A stretch of DNA of 64,000 bases from Bacteroides sp. (lineage in GTDB: Bacteria > Bacteroidota > Bacteroidia > Bacteroidales > Bacteroidaceae): assembly GCF_030151085.1 (NCBI RefSeq), contig NZ_JASLER010000054.1, positions 1-64,000 on the forward strand, given 5' to 3'. The position numbers and the translations under genes are program-made. Position 1 is the first letter of the stretch; every line of letters begins with the position of its first letter. The notes below the pieces were generated by a model. It made no database searches. It saw only the letters and a program-made list of their open reading frames with translations, and was not told the DNA's origin. Positions 17,711 to 26,649 of this stretch are shown piece by piece.

Positions 17711-20461
17711 TCAATCTATTTTTTGTTTACATTCAAAATTAAATTTGATACTTTTTATAGCAGCTTTCTCGTCGCTACCATTATCTGGTAAATCAAAGAA
17801 TATCTTTTCATCCTTATCCAGTTTGTAAATCACAAGTTGGAGGTTCTTCCCTTCTACAGAATGTTCTTGCCGGTTCAACCCCACTGTCCAAGTGGCATGA
17901 CTGTTGTAATCATCATCCGAAAGCATATAACCGTTGTATAGTTCAGCTTTATCTCCGGAGTATTTAATGCGCATATAGATATTATTCAATTCTCTCAATG
18001 CATCTGTTGGTACTTGTATACTCCATTCTTTGAAAGTCTCATAAGCGAGATCTTTGGCAAATGTGGGTAATTCAACTATAACCGGAGCTACAGGTCTCGG
18101 AAATTCTCGTGTAAGTGAAGGATTAGAATAATAATCTGTTGTCAACCAGGAGTCATCCGTACTAAAGTCTATCCTATCGTAATTGTAGTATTCCACAATT
18201 ACGCGTGCTGCAAATTGTTTCTTTCCTTCTACAAACGGAAAAGATGCGAATAGTGTGTTAATGCCTTTACTGGCATATCCGGTAAGATCTATTTCGTTCA
18301 ACTGGTTGGGTTTAACTTCTTGATTGACCCAAGTATCATTTAGATTGAGTGTACATTTCGATTCGGGATATAGCAACAAAGTAACCTTCTTTATTCCTGA
18401 AGGATTATCCAGATTGAACTCTTTGAAGAAGAAACGGCGATAACGCTGCTGATAAGGTTCGATATTATTGAAGTTAGCAGTTTCCAACCACTTTGCTTCT
18501 TCTAATATACCCTTAGGCTCAACACGAATACCTACTTCCGGTTGATGGAATACAGCTACTTTTTCTTTGAAAGAGGGGGTTATACCAGCTTGTAGTTTGC
18601 AATAAGTCACTTTTTTATCGATAGAAAACATATAGATATCTCCCAGTGAACTGTACAATCCTGCTTCCGAGAGGTAGCATTGTTTCTTTCCATTCTGCTC
18701 TAATAACCAGCAATTATCCGCTTCCTTCTCTGTCAGGACTATGATAAATTTCTCTTTTCCATTCTGCAACTGCACTTTAAGAATGCAATCCTTTCCGGGG
18801 TTCAGTTCGTCTATTACCCAACAGTCACTTTCTTCCTTTATTCTAGCCTGGGATGCCTCCACGCTTTTCACTGTTTTTTTATCCAAAGAGAATTCTACAG
18901 GAACCTGCTTATTCTGGAAAAACAGATAACAGTTATCCACACTTCCCATTAATTGTGCCGTAGCATAGTTGATGCACATGGCATCCAGTTCTACATTCAA
19001 AGGCCAGATAAAGACTGTGCTATCTTGCATTTCAATACCCTTCCGGGGAAAGCGCAGGACTTTATCACGAAGATTAACCTCAAACTTCACATTCTTTTGT
19101 TCCTTCTTCGGATAATAACGCGAGTAGTTGATACCAAACAAATAACCCGATTCATTATTGGAACGTACTGCAACCTGCAACCCGTCTTCTTCCCATTTGG
19201 GTATGACAGGCATCATAGGAGTGATGTCTTTCTCAAACTCATTGACAAAATAATGCAGTTTCTTCACTTTCTTATAAGACTCAGCTATTTCACCCGATTC
19301 ACGAATAGCCGCCTGAAAGTCATAGGACTTTACTGGTAAGCGACTCCAATAGCCGGTTTTTACCTGGTCTTCTTCAGTAGACCAAAGTTTGCCCGTAAAC
19401 TGGGTAGCACCTGCATAGATATAATATCCCAGTAAATTGGAACCAGAACCCAATTTAGCAATAATCATCCCCAATCCGTCTAAGGGGTCTATACAAAGCC
19501 TTCTATGATATGTATTTTGTACACCTACCCCCATTTCGCAGGTAAAGTAAGGATACTTCTCGTACGTCATATATACGCCCTGATGATCTATCTGGTCATT
19601 ACCGATATTCTTATTGTCACGGAAGGAATCGAAAAGAAAGTTCCCCGGCTGATATTCTTTACCGACATGCTCTACCCACGGAGCATCCGCATAGCCACCC
19701 CATAAAGGAATCACTTCGAAAGGAGGCACAGAGCCATCTCCCCAACCTGTAACCGTATACATAGGAACATCAATTCCATTCTCCAAAGCTAGATCTTTCA
19801 GCCATTGAATATGCGGTTCGCCTGCTTTTCCATACCAGTATTCATTTTCCAATTGGATACCAATGATATTTCCTCCTGTTTTATAATAGAGCCCTTCCAG
19901 TTGTTTGGCAATCTGAGAAAAATAGCGTTTAACATAATTCTGATAAACTACATCATTGGAGCGGTCTTTTAGATATTTCTTTTGCAATATCCAGTCAGGA
20001 GTTCCACCATTGCGTGCTTCTCCATGCGACCACGGTCCCAATCTCGGCACTACAAGTAACCCATGTTTACCACATAGTTTGATAAAGCTGCGTAAATCCT
20101 TCTCATGTTCCCAGTCAAACTGCCCTTCAATCTCTTCATGATGGTTCCAAAACAGATAAGTAGCAATTACATTAATGCCGGAAGCTTTCATCTTCAAGAT
20201 ACGGTCCTCCCATAAATCCTTACGTATGCGGGAGAAATGTAATTCTCCCATAACAGGCAACATAGGCTTTCCGCCGATAGTCATATATAGACTGTTGATT
20301 TCAATCGCTTTGTCTTTAGGACCTGGATTTCCCATCTTGAAGTGTCCGTATAATGGAGTTTCCATTACATTTGAGGCATCCAGTTTATAGACTTTTTGTG
20401 CCGGCAAAACCGTAAACATGCAAAGTCCTATGAGGAATAAATTGATTTTTTTCATATTCAT
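17711..20461 (-). CDS. GH35 beta-galactosidase, large form (916 residues)
   Basis: Exported GH35 enzyme with a signal peptide ending near VLPAQK. Catalytic acid/base Glu207 lies in IQLENEYWY and nucleophile Glu309 in YFTCEMGVG. GGKPMLPVMGELHFSRI and LGPWSHGEARNGG are family blocks. The long C-terminal part (about residues 600-916) contains beta-sandwich domains with a jelly-roll-like segment (YNDRI-type, YNGYMLSDDDYN). It differs strongly from the 800-residue GH35 downstream, especially after the barrel. Start at 20461 (MNMKK) or 20455; both give the same signal peptide. It is likely a periplasmic exo-beta-galactosidase acting on imported oligosaccharides. Confidence 0.92.
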   Translation of the reverse strand: MNMKKINLFLIGLCMFTVLPAQKVYKLDASNVMETPLYGHFKMGNPGPKDKAIEINSLYMTIGGKPMLPVMGELHFSRIRKDLWEDRILKMKASGINVIATYLFWNHHEEIEGQFDWEHEKDLRSFIKLCGKHGLLVVPRLGPWSHGEARNGGTPDWILQKKYLKDRSNDVVYQNYVKRYFSQIAKQLEGLYYKTGGNIIGIQLENEYWYGKAGEPHIQWLKDLALENGIDVPMYTVTGWGDGSVPPFEVIPLWGGYADAPWVEHVGKEYQPGNFLFDSFRDNKNIGNDQIDHQGVYMTYEKYPYFTCEMGVGVQNTYHRRLCIDPLDGLGMIIAKLGSGSNLLGYYIYAGATQFTGKLWSTEEDQVKTGYWSRLPVKSYDFQAAIRESGEIAESYKKVKKLHYFVNEFEKDITPMMPVIPKWEEDGLQVAVRSNNESGYLFGINYSRYYPKKEQKNVKFEVNLRDKVLRFPRKGIEMQDSTVFIWPLNVELDAMCINYATAQLMGSVDNCYLFFQNKQVPVEFSLDKKTVKSVEASQARIKEESDCWVIDELNPGKDCILKVQLQNGKEKFIIVLTEKEADNCWLLEQNGKKQCYLSEAGLYSSLGDIYMFSIDKKVTYCKLQAGITPSFKEKVAVFHQPEVGIRVEPKGILEEAKWLETANFNNIEPYQQRYRRFFFKEFNLDNPSGIKKVTLLLYPESKCTLNLNDTWVNQEVKPNQLNEIDLTGYASKGINTLFASFPFVEGKKQFAARVIVEYYNYDRIDFSTDDSWLTTDYYSNPSLTREFPRPVAPVIVELPTFAKDLAYETFKEWSIQVPTDALRELNNIYMRIKYSGDKAELYNGYMLSDDDYNSHATWTVGLNRQEHSVEGKNLQLVIYKLDKDEKIFFDLPDNGSDEKAAIKSIKFNFECKQKID

Positions 20462-20473
20462 TACATTATCGGA

Positions 20474-23400
20474 TTAATAAACCGTTTCCATATTTTCTGT
20501 ACTCCATTGATCCGCCCATCGAATGAGTGGTTGGTCTCCATGAAACTCAATCGGAAGCCATATATACCGGGAATTAATTAAATCCGTTTTGTTCCATCGG
20601 TCGAACATAGCTATGTATTGATCGGGCTTTCCTTCGACAGGAAGTACATAGGTACTTTGAGCATAGAATGTTTTATCAGCCTCACGCCCCATACAAGGAT
20701 TATCTTTTAGTTGCCAAACTCCCATTATTGAATCAGCAACAGCCCATTTAGCCTTATTAGGGTCCCATCCGCTACAACCGGATGAAATCATATAGTAGCG
20801 ACCGTTTCTTTTGAATACAGCAGGAGCTTCCCGTGACTGTCCGATGAATCTACGGACATAAATCCCTGACGGTTTAGTATAATCATCACTCAGCAGACTG
20901 ATGTATAATGTTCTATTCCATTCTGATGAACAGATATGATAGGTTTTGCCATCTTCATCTTTAAAAATGGTTTGGTCTCGGCTATCTGCTCCGTTCGGTT
21001 TAAAAGAGCCCAAATATGTGAACGCTCCTGTTGGGGAATCAGAGATAGCTACTCCTGCATGAGCTTTTTCGTAGTCAGGGCTCTCAATATGCATCCACAT
21101 TACAAACTTACCGGTTTTCTCGTTATAAATAACTTTCGGACGTTCTATTACCTGCGAAGGATGAAGATCAGAATTCGGGTCATTGTCTACAGTAGACAGT
21201 ACTTTGCCCTCAAATGTCCAGTCGGTCAGGTTCTTGGAGGAATAACAAGATACTCCTCCGGCTTCGGCCCGCCAGCACTCCCAAGACTTAACCCAGTCTA
21301 AGCAATAGGTGGAATCTCCTTTCAATTCACCATACCAATAATAAGTTCCTTTGTGAAAGAGGAAACCACCTCCATGAGCATTTATTTGATTGCCTTTAGT
21401 ATCTTTCCATAAGCTACCGGATACTACAATACCACTTCCTTGTTTTACAGGATTTAGTTTATTTATTGTTTTGATTGTGATTGACGCATCCTGCATGCCT
21501 TCAGCAGAAACTTTCAAAGTTATTTCACCGGCAGTACCATCAGGCTGTAAAATAGCCATAGCTTTTCCTCTAAAAGTGGCGGGAGACACAGACCGGAAAC
21601 TTTCCATATCCGTAGGACAAGCGTTCCCCGAGCCACGCAACACACCGTTTCCTTCAACTTTTAAGGTTACCTTTTGGTCGGCATCAGGCACTACTCTACC
21701 TTCCTTATCTACTAATTCAATAGTTATATAAGCTAAGTCGTCCCGGTCGGTACGGATCGCTTTACGGTCTGCCACCAAGCGTATTTGTGTAGGAGAACCG
21801 GTGGTTTGCAGAATGGCACACGATGACTCAATGCCTTCATAGGTGGCAACAGCTTTCAACTCACCCGATTGATAATTAACGATGAATGTAGCCGTATAAT
21901 CTTTCTGAGATGAATCCTTTTCATCTAGCAGTTTTCCGTTAAGATAAAGTCTTACTTGGGGTGCACGGCTGTAGACATTCACTTTTACGGGTTTACCTTC
22001 TAAACCTTTCCAATTCCAGCTAAGAAGCTCATTCTTCCAGCCCCAATAACTTACATCTTCCACTTTCCCAGGAGCAGGCAGGGGTTGCACGGCTACGGCT
22101 ATTTCCCGTTCTTTCCAAATGATATCCCTGTAATAGGATTGAGGTTTCTTCTCACCGCAAATATCAATGTCTCCACACCAGGCATTGTACCAGGGCCAGC
22201 CCATGAATTGCGGATTCCTCTCGCCTTTATTCAGTTCCATAGTATGTCCTATTCCTGCTTCACCTAAGTAATCAAGGGATGTCCAGACAAAATCACCTAT
22301 AATATACGGATGCTTTTCTACCAGATTCCAATTAACAGCGGCTTCCTGTGCCACGGTTTCACTGCCGTATATCACGCGGGTGGAGTCTTTCTGATGATCG
22401 TTCTCGTATTCGTACCACATATAGTTGTAACCTGTTACATCGAGATGTTGCATGGCTTTAGCGGCATCTTCTTTCCATTTCATCTGCGGATTATCCCAAT
22501 AGTCGTTGATGGCTGCTGTTACGGGGCGTGAAGGATCTAATTTTTTCACGATATTCCTTAGCCTTTCTGCAATCTTTATGCCGGCATCATCTGAGCGTTC
22601 CTGTATTTCATTTCCTATACTCCACATAATGATAGACGGATGATTCCGATCTCTCAATACCATGGAAGAAATATCCTTTTCATTCCATTCGTCAAAGAAA
22701 CGATGGTAATCTTGCGGATTTTTTTCTTTTTGCCAATGATCAAAAGCCTCATCAATGACCAGCATACCTTGTTCGTCGCAGGCTCTAAGGAAAGCTTCCG
22801 CTGGTGGATTGTGTGCACATCGAACGGCATTATATCCATTAGCTTTAAGTAGTTCAACCTTACGTTCTTCCGCTCTGTCCAGAGAAGCTGCACCCAACAA
22901 TCCGTTATCATGGTGCACGCATCCTCCCTTTAACTTTAGTGGTAAACCGTTCAGTTTAAATCCTTCTTTAGCACTAAAGGAAAGGGTACGGATACCAAAA
23001 GGAATAGAAATACGGTCTAATACATCTTGCCCTGAACGAATACAAATTATCGCTTCGTATAAATAAGGAGTATCAACCGACCATAACTTAGCATCCTCAA
23101 CAGGCATAGAGATGGAAACTGCTTGTAGACTTTTTGCATCTATATTCACTACTTGCTCCTTTATACCTACCTCTTCGCCTTCGGAAGAAATTAGGGTGAT
23201 AGTCATGATGACTTCTTTACTTTCCGCATGTTCATTCAAAACGTCCGCATCTATTGCTAACGTTGCTTTGTTTCCGGAAAGTTCTGTAGTGCGCACGGCT
23301 ACCGCCCATTCATCCAAATGCACAGGATCTGTTTTCATTAACCACACATGGCGATAAATGCCGGATCCGGCATACCATCGTGAGTTCTTCCCTTCATTAA

Positions 23401-23914
23401 CTACTTTTACGGCAATTGTATTGGTTTCGCCTGCCGGATGGCAATAAGGAGTAATATCACACCTGAATGATGAGTAACCGTAAGCATTAAAGTTCACTTT
23501 TTGTCCGTTAACCCACACTTCGGATTGGGCATACACTCCTTCGAAATAGAGTGAATGAAGTTTGTGGGCATCCTTACTACTGATGACAAATGTCTTTCTA
23601 TACCAACCTTCACCACCTACAGTTTGTCCGGTAGCGAAGCCTCCGGCACTCTCTTTGGAAAAAGGGCCGATAGACATACTGTCTGATTGCGCCAAAGGTT
23701 CTACACTCCAATCATGCGGCACGTCTAGTACACGCCATGCCGAATCATCAAAATTCTCTTTCCAGACTTCTTCCATCGTGCCTCGATAGAATTTCCAATC
23801 TTGGTCTAGGTTGACCTTACGATCGAAACAGTCTGTGTTTGGGTTACATGCTGTTACAACCAACAAGCCTGCAACGGCAAATATATATCGTTTTATTAAT
23901 GCTTTCAACTTCAT
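20474..23914 (-). CDS. GH2-GH43 fusion enzyme (1146-residue lipoprotein)
   Basis: Lipoprotein (lipobox VVTACN) carrying two glycoside hydrolases. Residues ~30-800 are a GH2 enzyme: sugar-binding domain (GGEGWYRKTF), immunoglobulin-like domain, TIM barrel with acid/base Glu436 in WSIGNEIQ and probable nucleophile Glu519 in IYGSETVAQ, and C-terminal beta domains. Residues ~825-1146 are a GH43-type five-bladed propeller opening with NAHGGGFLFHKGTYYWYGE and containing IERPKVIYN and SRDQTIFKDEDGKTYHI. These blocks match subfamilies such as GH43_24 and GH43_34 (exo-beta-1,3-galactanase, beta-galactofuranosidase), in which the usual N-terminal catalytic base Asp is absent; here that position is in NAHGGG. 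Two exo-activities on one lipoprotein would clear adjacent linkages together. Confidence 0.88.
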   Translation of the reverse strand: MKLKALIKRYIFAVAGLLVVTACNPNTDCFDRKVNLDQDWKFYRGTMEEVWKENFDDSAWRVLDVPHDWSVEPLAQSDSMSIGPFSKESAGGFATGQTVGGEGWYRKTFVISSKDAHKLHSLYFEGVYAQSEVWVNGQKVNFNAYGYSSFRCDITPYCHPAGETNTIAVKVVNEGKNSRWYAGSGIYRHVWLMKTDPVHLDEWAVAVRTTELSGNKATLAIDADVLNEHAESKEVIMTITLISSEGEEVGIKEQVVNIDAKSLQAVSISMPVEDAKLWSVDTPYLYEAIICIRSGQDVLDRISIPFGIRTLSFSAKEGFKLNGLPLKLKGGCVHHDNGLLGAASLDRAEERKVELLKANGYNAVRCAHNPPAEAFLRACDEQGMLVIDEAFDHWQKEKNPQDYHRFFDEWNEKDISSMVLRDRNHPSIIMWSIGNEIQERSDDAGIKIAERLRNIVKKLDPSRPVTAAINDYWDNPQMKWKEDAAKAMQHLDVTGYNYMWYEYENDHQKDSTRVIYGSETVAQEAAVNWNLVEKHPYIIGDFVWTSLDYLGEAGIGHTMELNKGERNPQFMGWPWYNAWCGDIDICGEKKPQSYYRDIIWKEREIAVAVQPLPAPGKVEDVSYWGWKNELLSWNWKGLEGKPVKVNVYSRAPQVRLYLNGKLLDEKDSSQKDYTATFIVNYQSGELKAVATYEGIESSCAILQTTGSPTQIRLVADRKAIRTDRDDLAYITIELVDKEGRVVPDADQKVTLKVEGNGVLRGSGNACPTDMESFRSVSPATFRGKAMAILQPDGTAGEITLKVSAEGMQDASITIKTINKLNPVKQGSGIVVSGSLWKDTKGNQINAHGGGFLFHKGTYYWYGELKGDSTYCLDWVKSWECWRAEAGGVSCYSSKNLTDWTFEGKVLSTVDNDPNSDLHPSQVIERPKVIYNEKTGKFVMWMHIESPDYEKAHAGVAISDSPTGAFTYLGSFKPNGADSRDQTIFKDEDGKTYHICSSEWNRTLYISLLSDDYTKPSGIYVRRFIGQSREAPAVFKRNGRYYMISSGCSGWDPNKAKWAVADSIMGVWQLKDNPCMGREADKTFYAQSTYVLPVEGKPDQYIAMFDRWNKTDLINSRYIWLPIEFHGDQPLIRWADQWSTENMETVY

Positions 23915-23995
23915 ATAACTTCCAAGTTTTCTTTAAGAAAAAAGACTACAATTAATCGTTTTGTATCTATTTGATTATAAGTTCTTTATAAATTC

Positions 23996-24083
23996 ACTAA
24001 AAAGCGAGTGGAATTTTACTAAATCTTAGGGAACGATTTACTAAAACGTTGCCTGTTTTTTAGTAAAAAAGGACTCGAATATT
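23996..24083. repeat. Degenerate tandem repeat array, exact 22 bp period, inside the PUL operon
   Basis: Four units of 22 bp (23996, 24018, 24040, 24062) each begin ACTAAA or AGTAAA and end in a T run, while the middle of each unit differs (GCGAGTGG, CTTAGGGAACG, CGTTGCCTG, AGGACTCG). Neighbouring units form a hairpin: TTTACTAAAA at 24037-24046 pairs perfectly with TTTTAGTAAA at 24058-24067. The array is in the 252-base gap between the GH2 gene and the GH2-GH43 gene, the only long gap inside the operon. The rest of the gap shows nothing else. Confidence 0.85.
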
Positions 24084-24166
24084 TTAAGTAATTCCTATTT
24101 GTTTACATTTAGCTACAATTACCAGCTATTAAAACTTCGCATTTACCGAAAGAAGCTATATATTAT

Positions 24167-26569
24167 CTAACTTTTCTGATTAATCGTAACGCTTGCCGCA
24201 GGAAGTCCCTGCACTTTTGCTGTTATTATAATCTTGCCGGGTAATTTACCGGAGCGTATTACCAATAAATTGCTTCCGCGCCAAGTTTTCCGTCTGTTTG
24301 CAACAAAACTCTCCACACTCATCGGATTGGCATTGCCTACTCCTTCGATGGTAGCGTCGCCTGCGATGGAGAATTCCACCAATTCTTCTGCCAGTTGGTT
24401 ACGAACACCTTTACGATCTACCAACTCTACAGTTATATAACTTAAGTCATTGCCATTGGCCATAATTTCCGTTCTGTCAGCTGATAGGTTGATCTTTTCG
24501 ACTTTGCCAGAACTTTCCAGTGTTGTGTCGTACGATTTTCCGTTTTTGTCGTAGCTTATTGCTTTCAGTACTCCATAAGCGTAAGAAACTTTCCAAGCTA
24601 ATACATTCTTCTTGTCGGCAGTATTTGTTTGCATTCCTAAGGATTTGTCATTCAAGAAAAGCTCTACTTGCTCACAATTGGAATATACAGATACCATCAG
24701 TTCCTTTCCTTCATATCCGGGGAAATTCCAATGGTCTACTACATCAGGAAAATCCCATATACTCCAATCTGCCTTATCAGGATTCAAAGGAAAAGAAGGA
24801 CTGGGGGGCGTTACAACGATATGAGATACCGGATTGTCACTCCAAAGCGTTTCACGCAAATAGGATTGCGGGCGGCGTTCTCCTGAAAGATTCAAGTCTC
24901 CGCAATTAGCATGGTTCCAAGGGAAGATACGTTTGTCAAGGGGATAGCCGCACCAACCGATACTTGCTTCGCCGATATAGTCGAAAGCAGTCCAGATAAA
25001 ATCACCGATAACCCATGAATGATCTTCTACTCCTTTCCAGTATTCGTATGCTTGGGAAGCGTATGACTCTGAGGCGTATATGATGCGTTCGGGGCAGCGT
25101 TTGGCATCCGAATCATAACGGTTCAGGCAGTAATTATAGCCACAAACATCCAATGTATTCAGAAAATCATCTGTTGCATCGACTATAGAATTAACACCGG
25201 CTGTAACGGGACGGGTGGCATCAAGTGTCTTTACGTAAGCAGTCAGTTCCTTGCATATATTTACGACTTCAACTGTTTCTTTGTCTTTGATTTCATTGCC
25301 AATACTCCACATGATGACACAAGGGTGATTACGGTCACGGGCAACCATGCTGTGCATATCACTTTGCCAGCAGTCATCAAAATAGTCTCCATAGTCACCT
25401 TTGTAATGACCGTGACGCCACATATCAAATGCTTCATCAATGACCAACATACCCAAACGGTCGCAGGCATTAAGCAGAGCTGTTGATGGGGGATTATGTG
25501 ACAAGCGCAAAGCATTAAAGCCAGCTGCTTTCAACAATTCAATCTTTCTTTCTTCAGCACGGTCAAAAGCTTTTGAGCCTAAAAGACCGTTATCATGGTG
25601 AATACATCCACCTTTGAGTTTCATGGTCTTTCCATTCAATTGAAAACCTTTTTCAGCACTGAAAGCAATATCGCGTACACCTATTGAAATCGATTCTTCG
25701 TCTATAATCTTACTATCTTGCATCAGTCGGTTCACTACTTTATATAAATAGGGCCTATCAACAGACCATAATTGTGGTGAAGAGATTTCCAATGTTTGTT
25801 CAGTTTTTACCTTCTCAGTACCATTCAATGTAATTTGTTGTTCCTTCTGAACTACTGTACGGTTATCTTTATCTAAAATTTGTGTGTGTATTAAAAGTTC
25901 TCCTGTTAACTTTTCCTTATTAATCAAACTATTTTGTATTTGCACTTCTGCTTTGTCTTCTGAAACAACGGGAGTCGTGACAAATGTACCCCAGTTCTCG
26001 AAATGCAATGGACTAGTTATCTTTAGGAGAGTATGTCTGTAAATTCCAGAACCAGTATACCAGCGGCTATTCATTCCTTCATTCTTTACGCGAACAGCAA
26101 TCAAGTTTTCTTCGCCAAAGCGTACGTTATTTGTTATATCCACTTCAAAGGCTGTATAGCCATAAACATGCTTGGCTACATGATTACCATTCACCCAAAT
26201 GTCAGCATTCATATAGATGCCATCGAAAGCAACAAATATACATTTTCCCTTTTCTGCTTCGTCCATATAGAAATACTTTCTATACCATCCTGTTCCACCA
26301 ACAGTAAAGCCTCCCGAGACCTCGGTAACCGCATTGGCATCAAAAGGAGAATCTGTTCCGGGAATATTTTCAATGCTCCAGTCGTGGGGAAGATTCAGTT
26401 TACGCCATTGCGAATCGTCTAAACCCGTTCCTTCTCCTTCTGCTATATCACCACGATGAAACAACCAGTCTTCATCAAAAGATTGTTCACGAAGCGTAGT
26501 TGCTTTTTCATTGCAACTTACCAATCCCAATATCAGTAACCCAAATAGCAGGCTGTATATACTTTTCAT
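24167..26569 (-). CDS. GH2 family glycoside hydrolase lipoprotein (800 residues)
   Basis: Lipoprotein with lipobox GLVSCN and the full GH2 architecture. Residues ~30-190 form the jelly-roll sugar-binding domain (GGTGWYRKYF), ~195-300 the immunoglobulin-like domain, and ~300-600 the TIM barrel with acid/base Glu426 in WSIGNEIKD and nucleophile Glu501 in IIYASESYAS. WVIGDFIWTAFDYIGE is the conserved substrate-pocket strand, and C-terminal beta domains follow. The activity is probably beta-galactosidase-like, but GH2 also includes glucuronidases and mannosidases and sequence alone does not settle this. It aligns along its length with the GH2 half of the next gene, so the pair arose by duplication. 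It is first after susD, separated by 80 bases that contain a hairpin. Confidence 0.92.
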   Translation of the reverse strand: MKSIYSLLFGLLILGLVSCNEKATTLREQSFDEDWLFHRGDIAEGEGTGLDDSQWRKLNLPHDWSIENIPGTDSPFDANAVTEVSGGFTVGGTGWYRKYFYMDEAEKGKCIFVAFDGIYMNADIWVNGNHVAKHVYGYTAFEVDITNNVRFGEENLIAVRVKNEGMNSRWYTGSGIYRHTLLKITSPLHFENWGTFVTTPVVSEDKAEVQIQNSLINKEKLTGELLIHTQILDKDNRTVVQKEQQITLNGTEKVKTEQTLEISSPQLWSVDRPYLYKVVNRLMQDSKIIDEESISIGVRDIAFSAEKGFQLNGKTMKLKGGCIHHDNGLLGSKAFDRAEERKIELLKAAGFNALRLSHNPPSTALLNACDRLGMLVIDEAFDMWRHGHYKGDYGDYFDDCWQSDMHSMVARDRNHPCVIMWSIGNEIKDKETVEVVNICKELTAYVKTLDATRPVTAGVNSIVDATDDFLNTLDVCGYNYCLNRYDSDAKRCPERIIYASESYASQAYEYWKGVEDHSWVIGDFIWTAFDYIGEASIGWCGYPLDKRIFPWNHANCGDLNLSGERRPQSYLRETLWSDNPVSHIVVTPPSPSFPLNPDKADWSIWDFPDVVDHWNFPGYEGKELMVSVYSNCEQVELFLNDKSLGMQTNTADKKNVLAWKVSYAYGVLKAISYDKNGKSYDTTLESSGKVEKINLSADRTEIMANGNDLSYITVELVDRKGVRNQLAEELVEFSIAGDATIEGVGNANPMSVESFVANRRKTWRGSNLLVIRSGKLPGKIIITAKVQGLPAASVTINQKS

Positions 26570-26587
26570 AATTTCATTTTTAGCAAA

Positions 26588-26633
26588 ATAAAGGCCGACT
26601 TTCAGACAAGATTTTCTTCCGGTCAGCCTTTAT
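26588..26633 (-). terminator. Hairpin between susD and the enzyme genes (possible partial terminator)
   Basis: ATAAAGGC and GCCTTTAT pair, with an extra GAC/GTC helix inside. On the minus strand the hairpin is followed by TTTTGC, a weak T-tract. It lies 17 bases after the susD stop codon and before the GH2 start, so it may lower transcription of the enzyme genes relative to susCD or protect the susCD mRNA end. Confidence 0.55.
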
Positions 26634-26649
26634 CTGGAATATATTTTAA

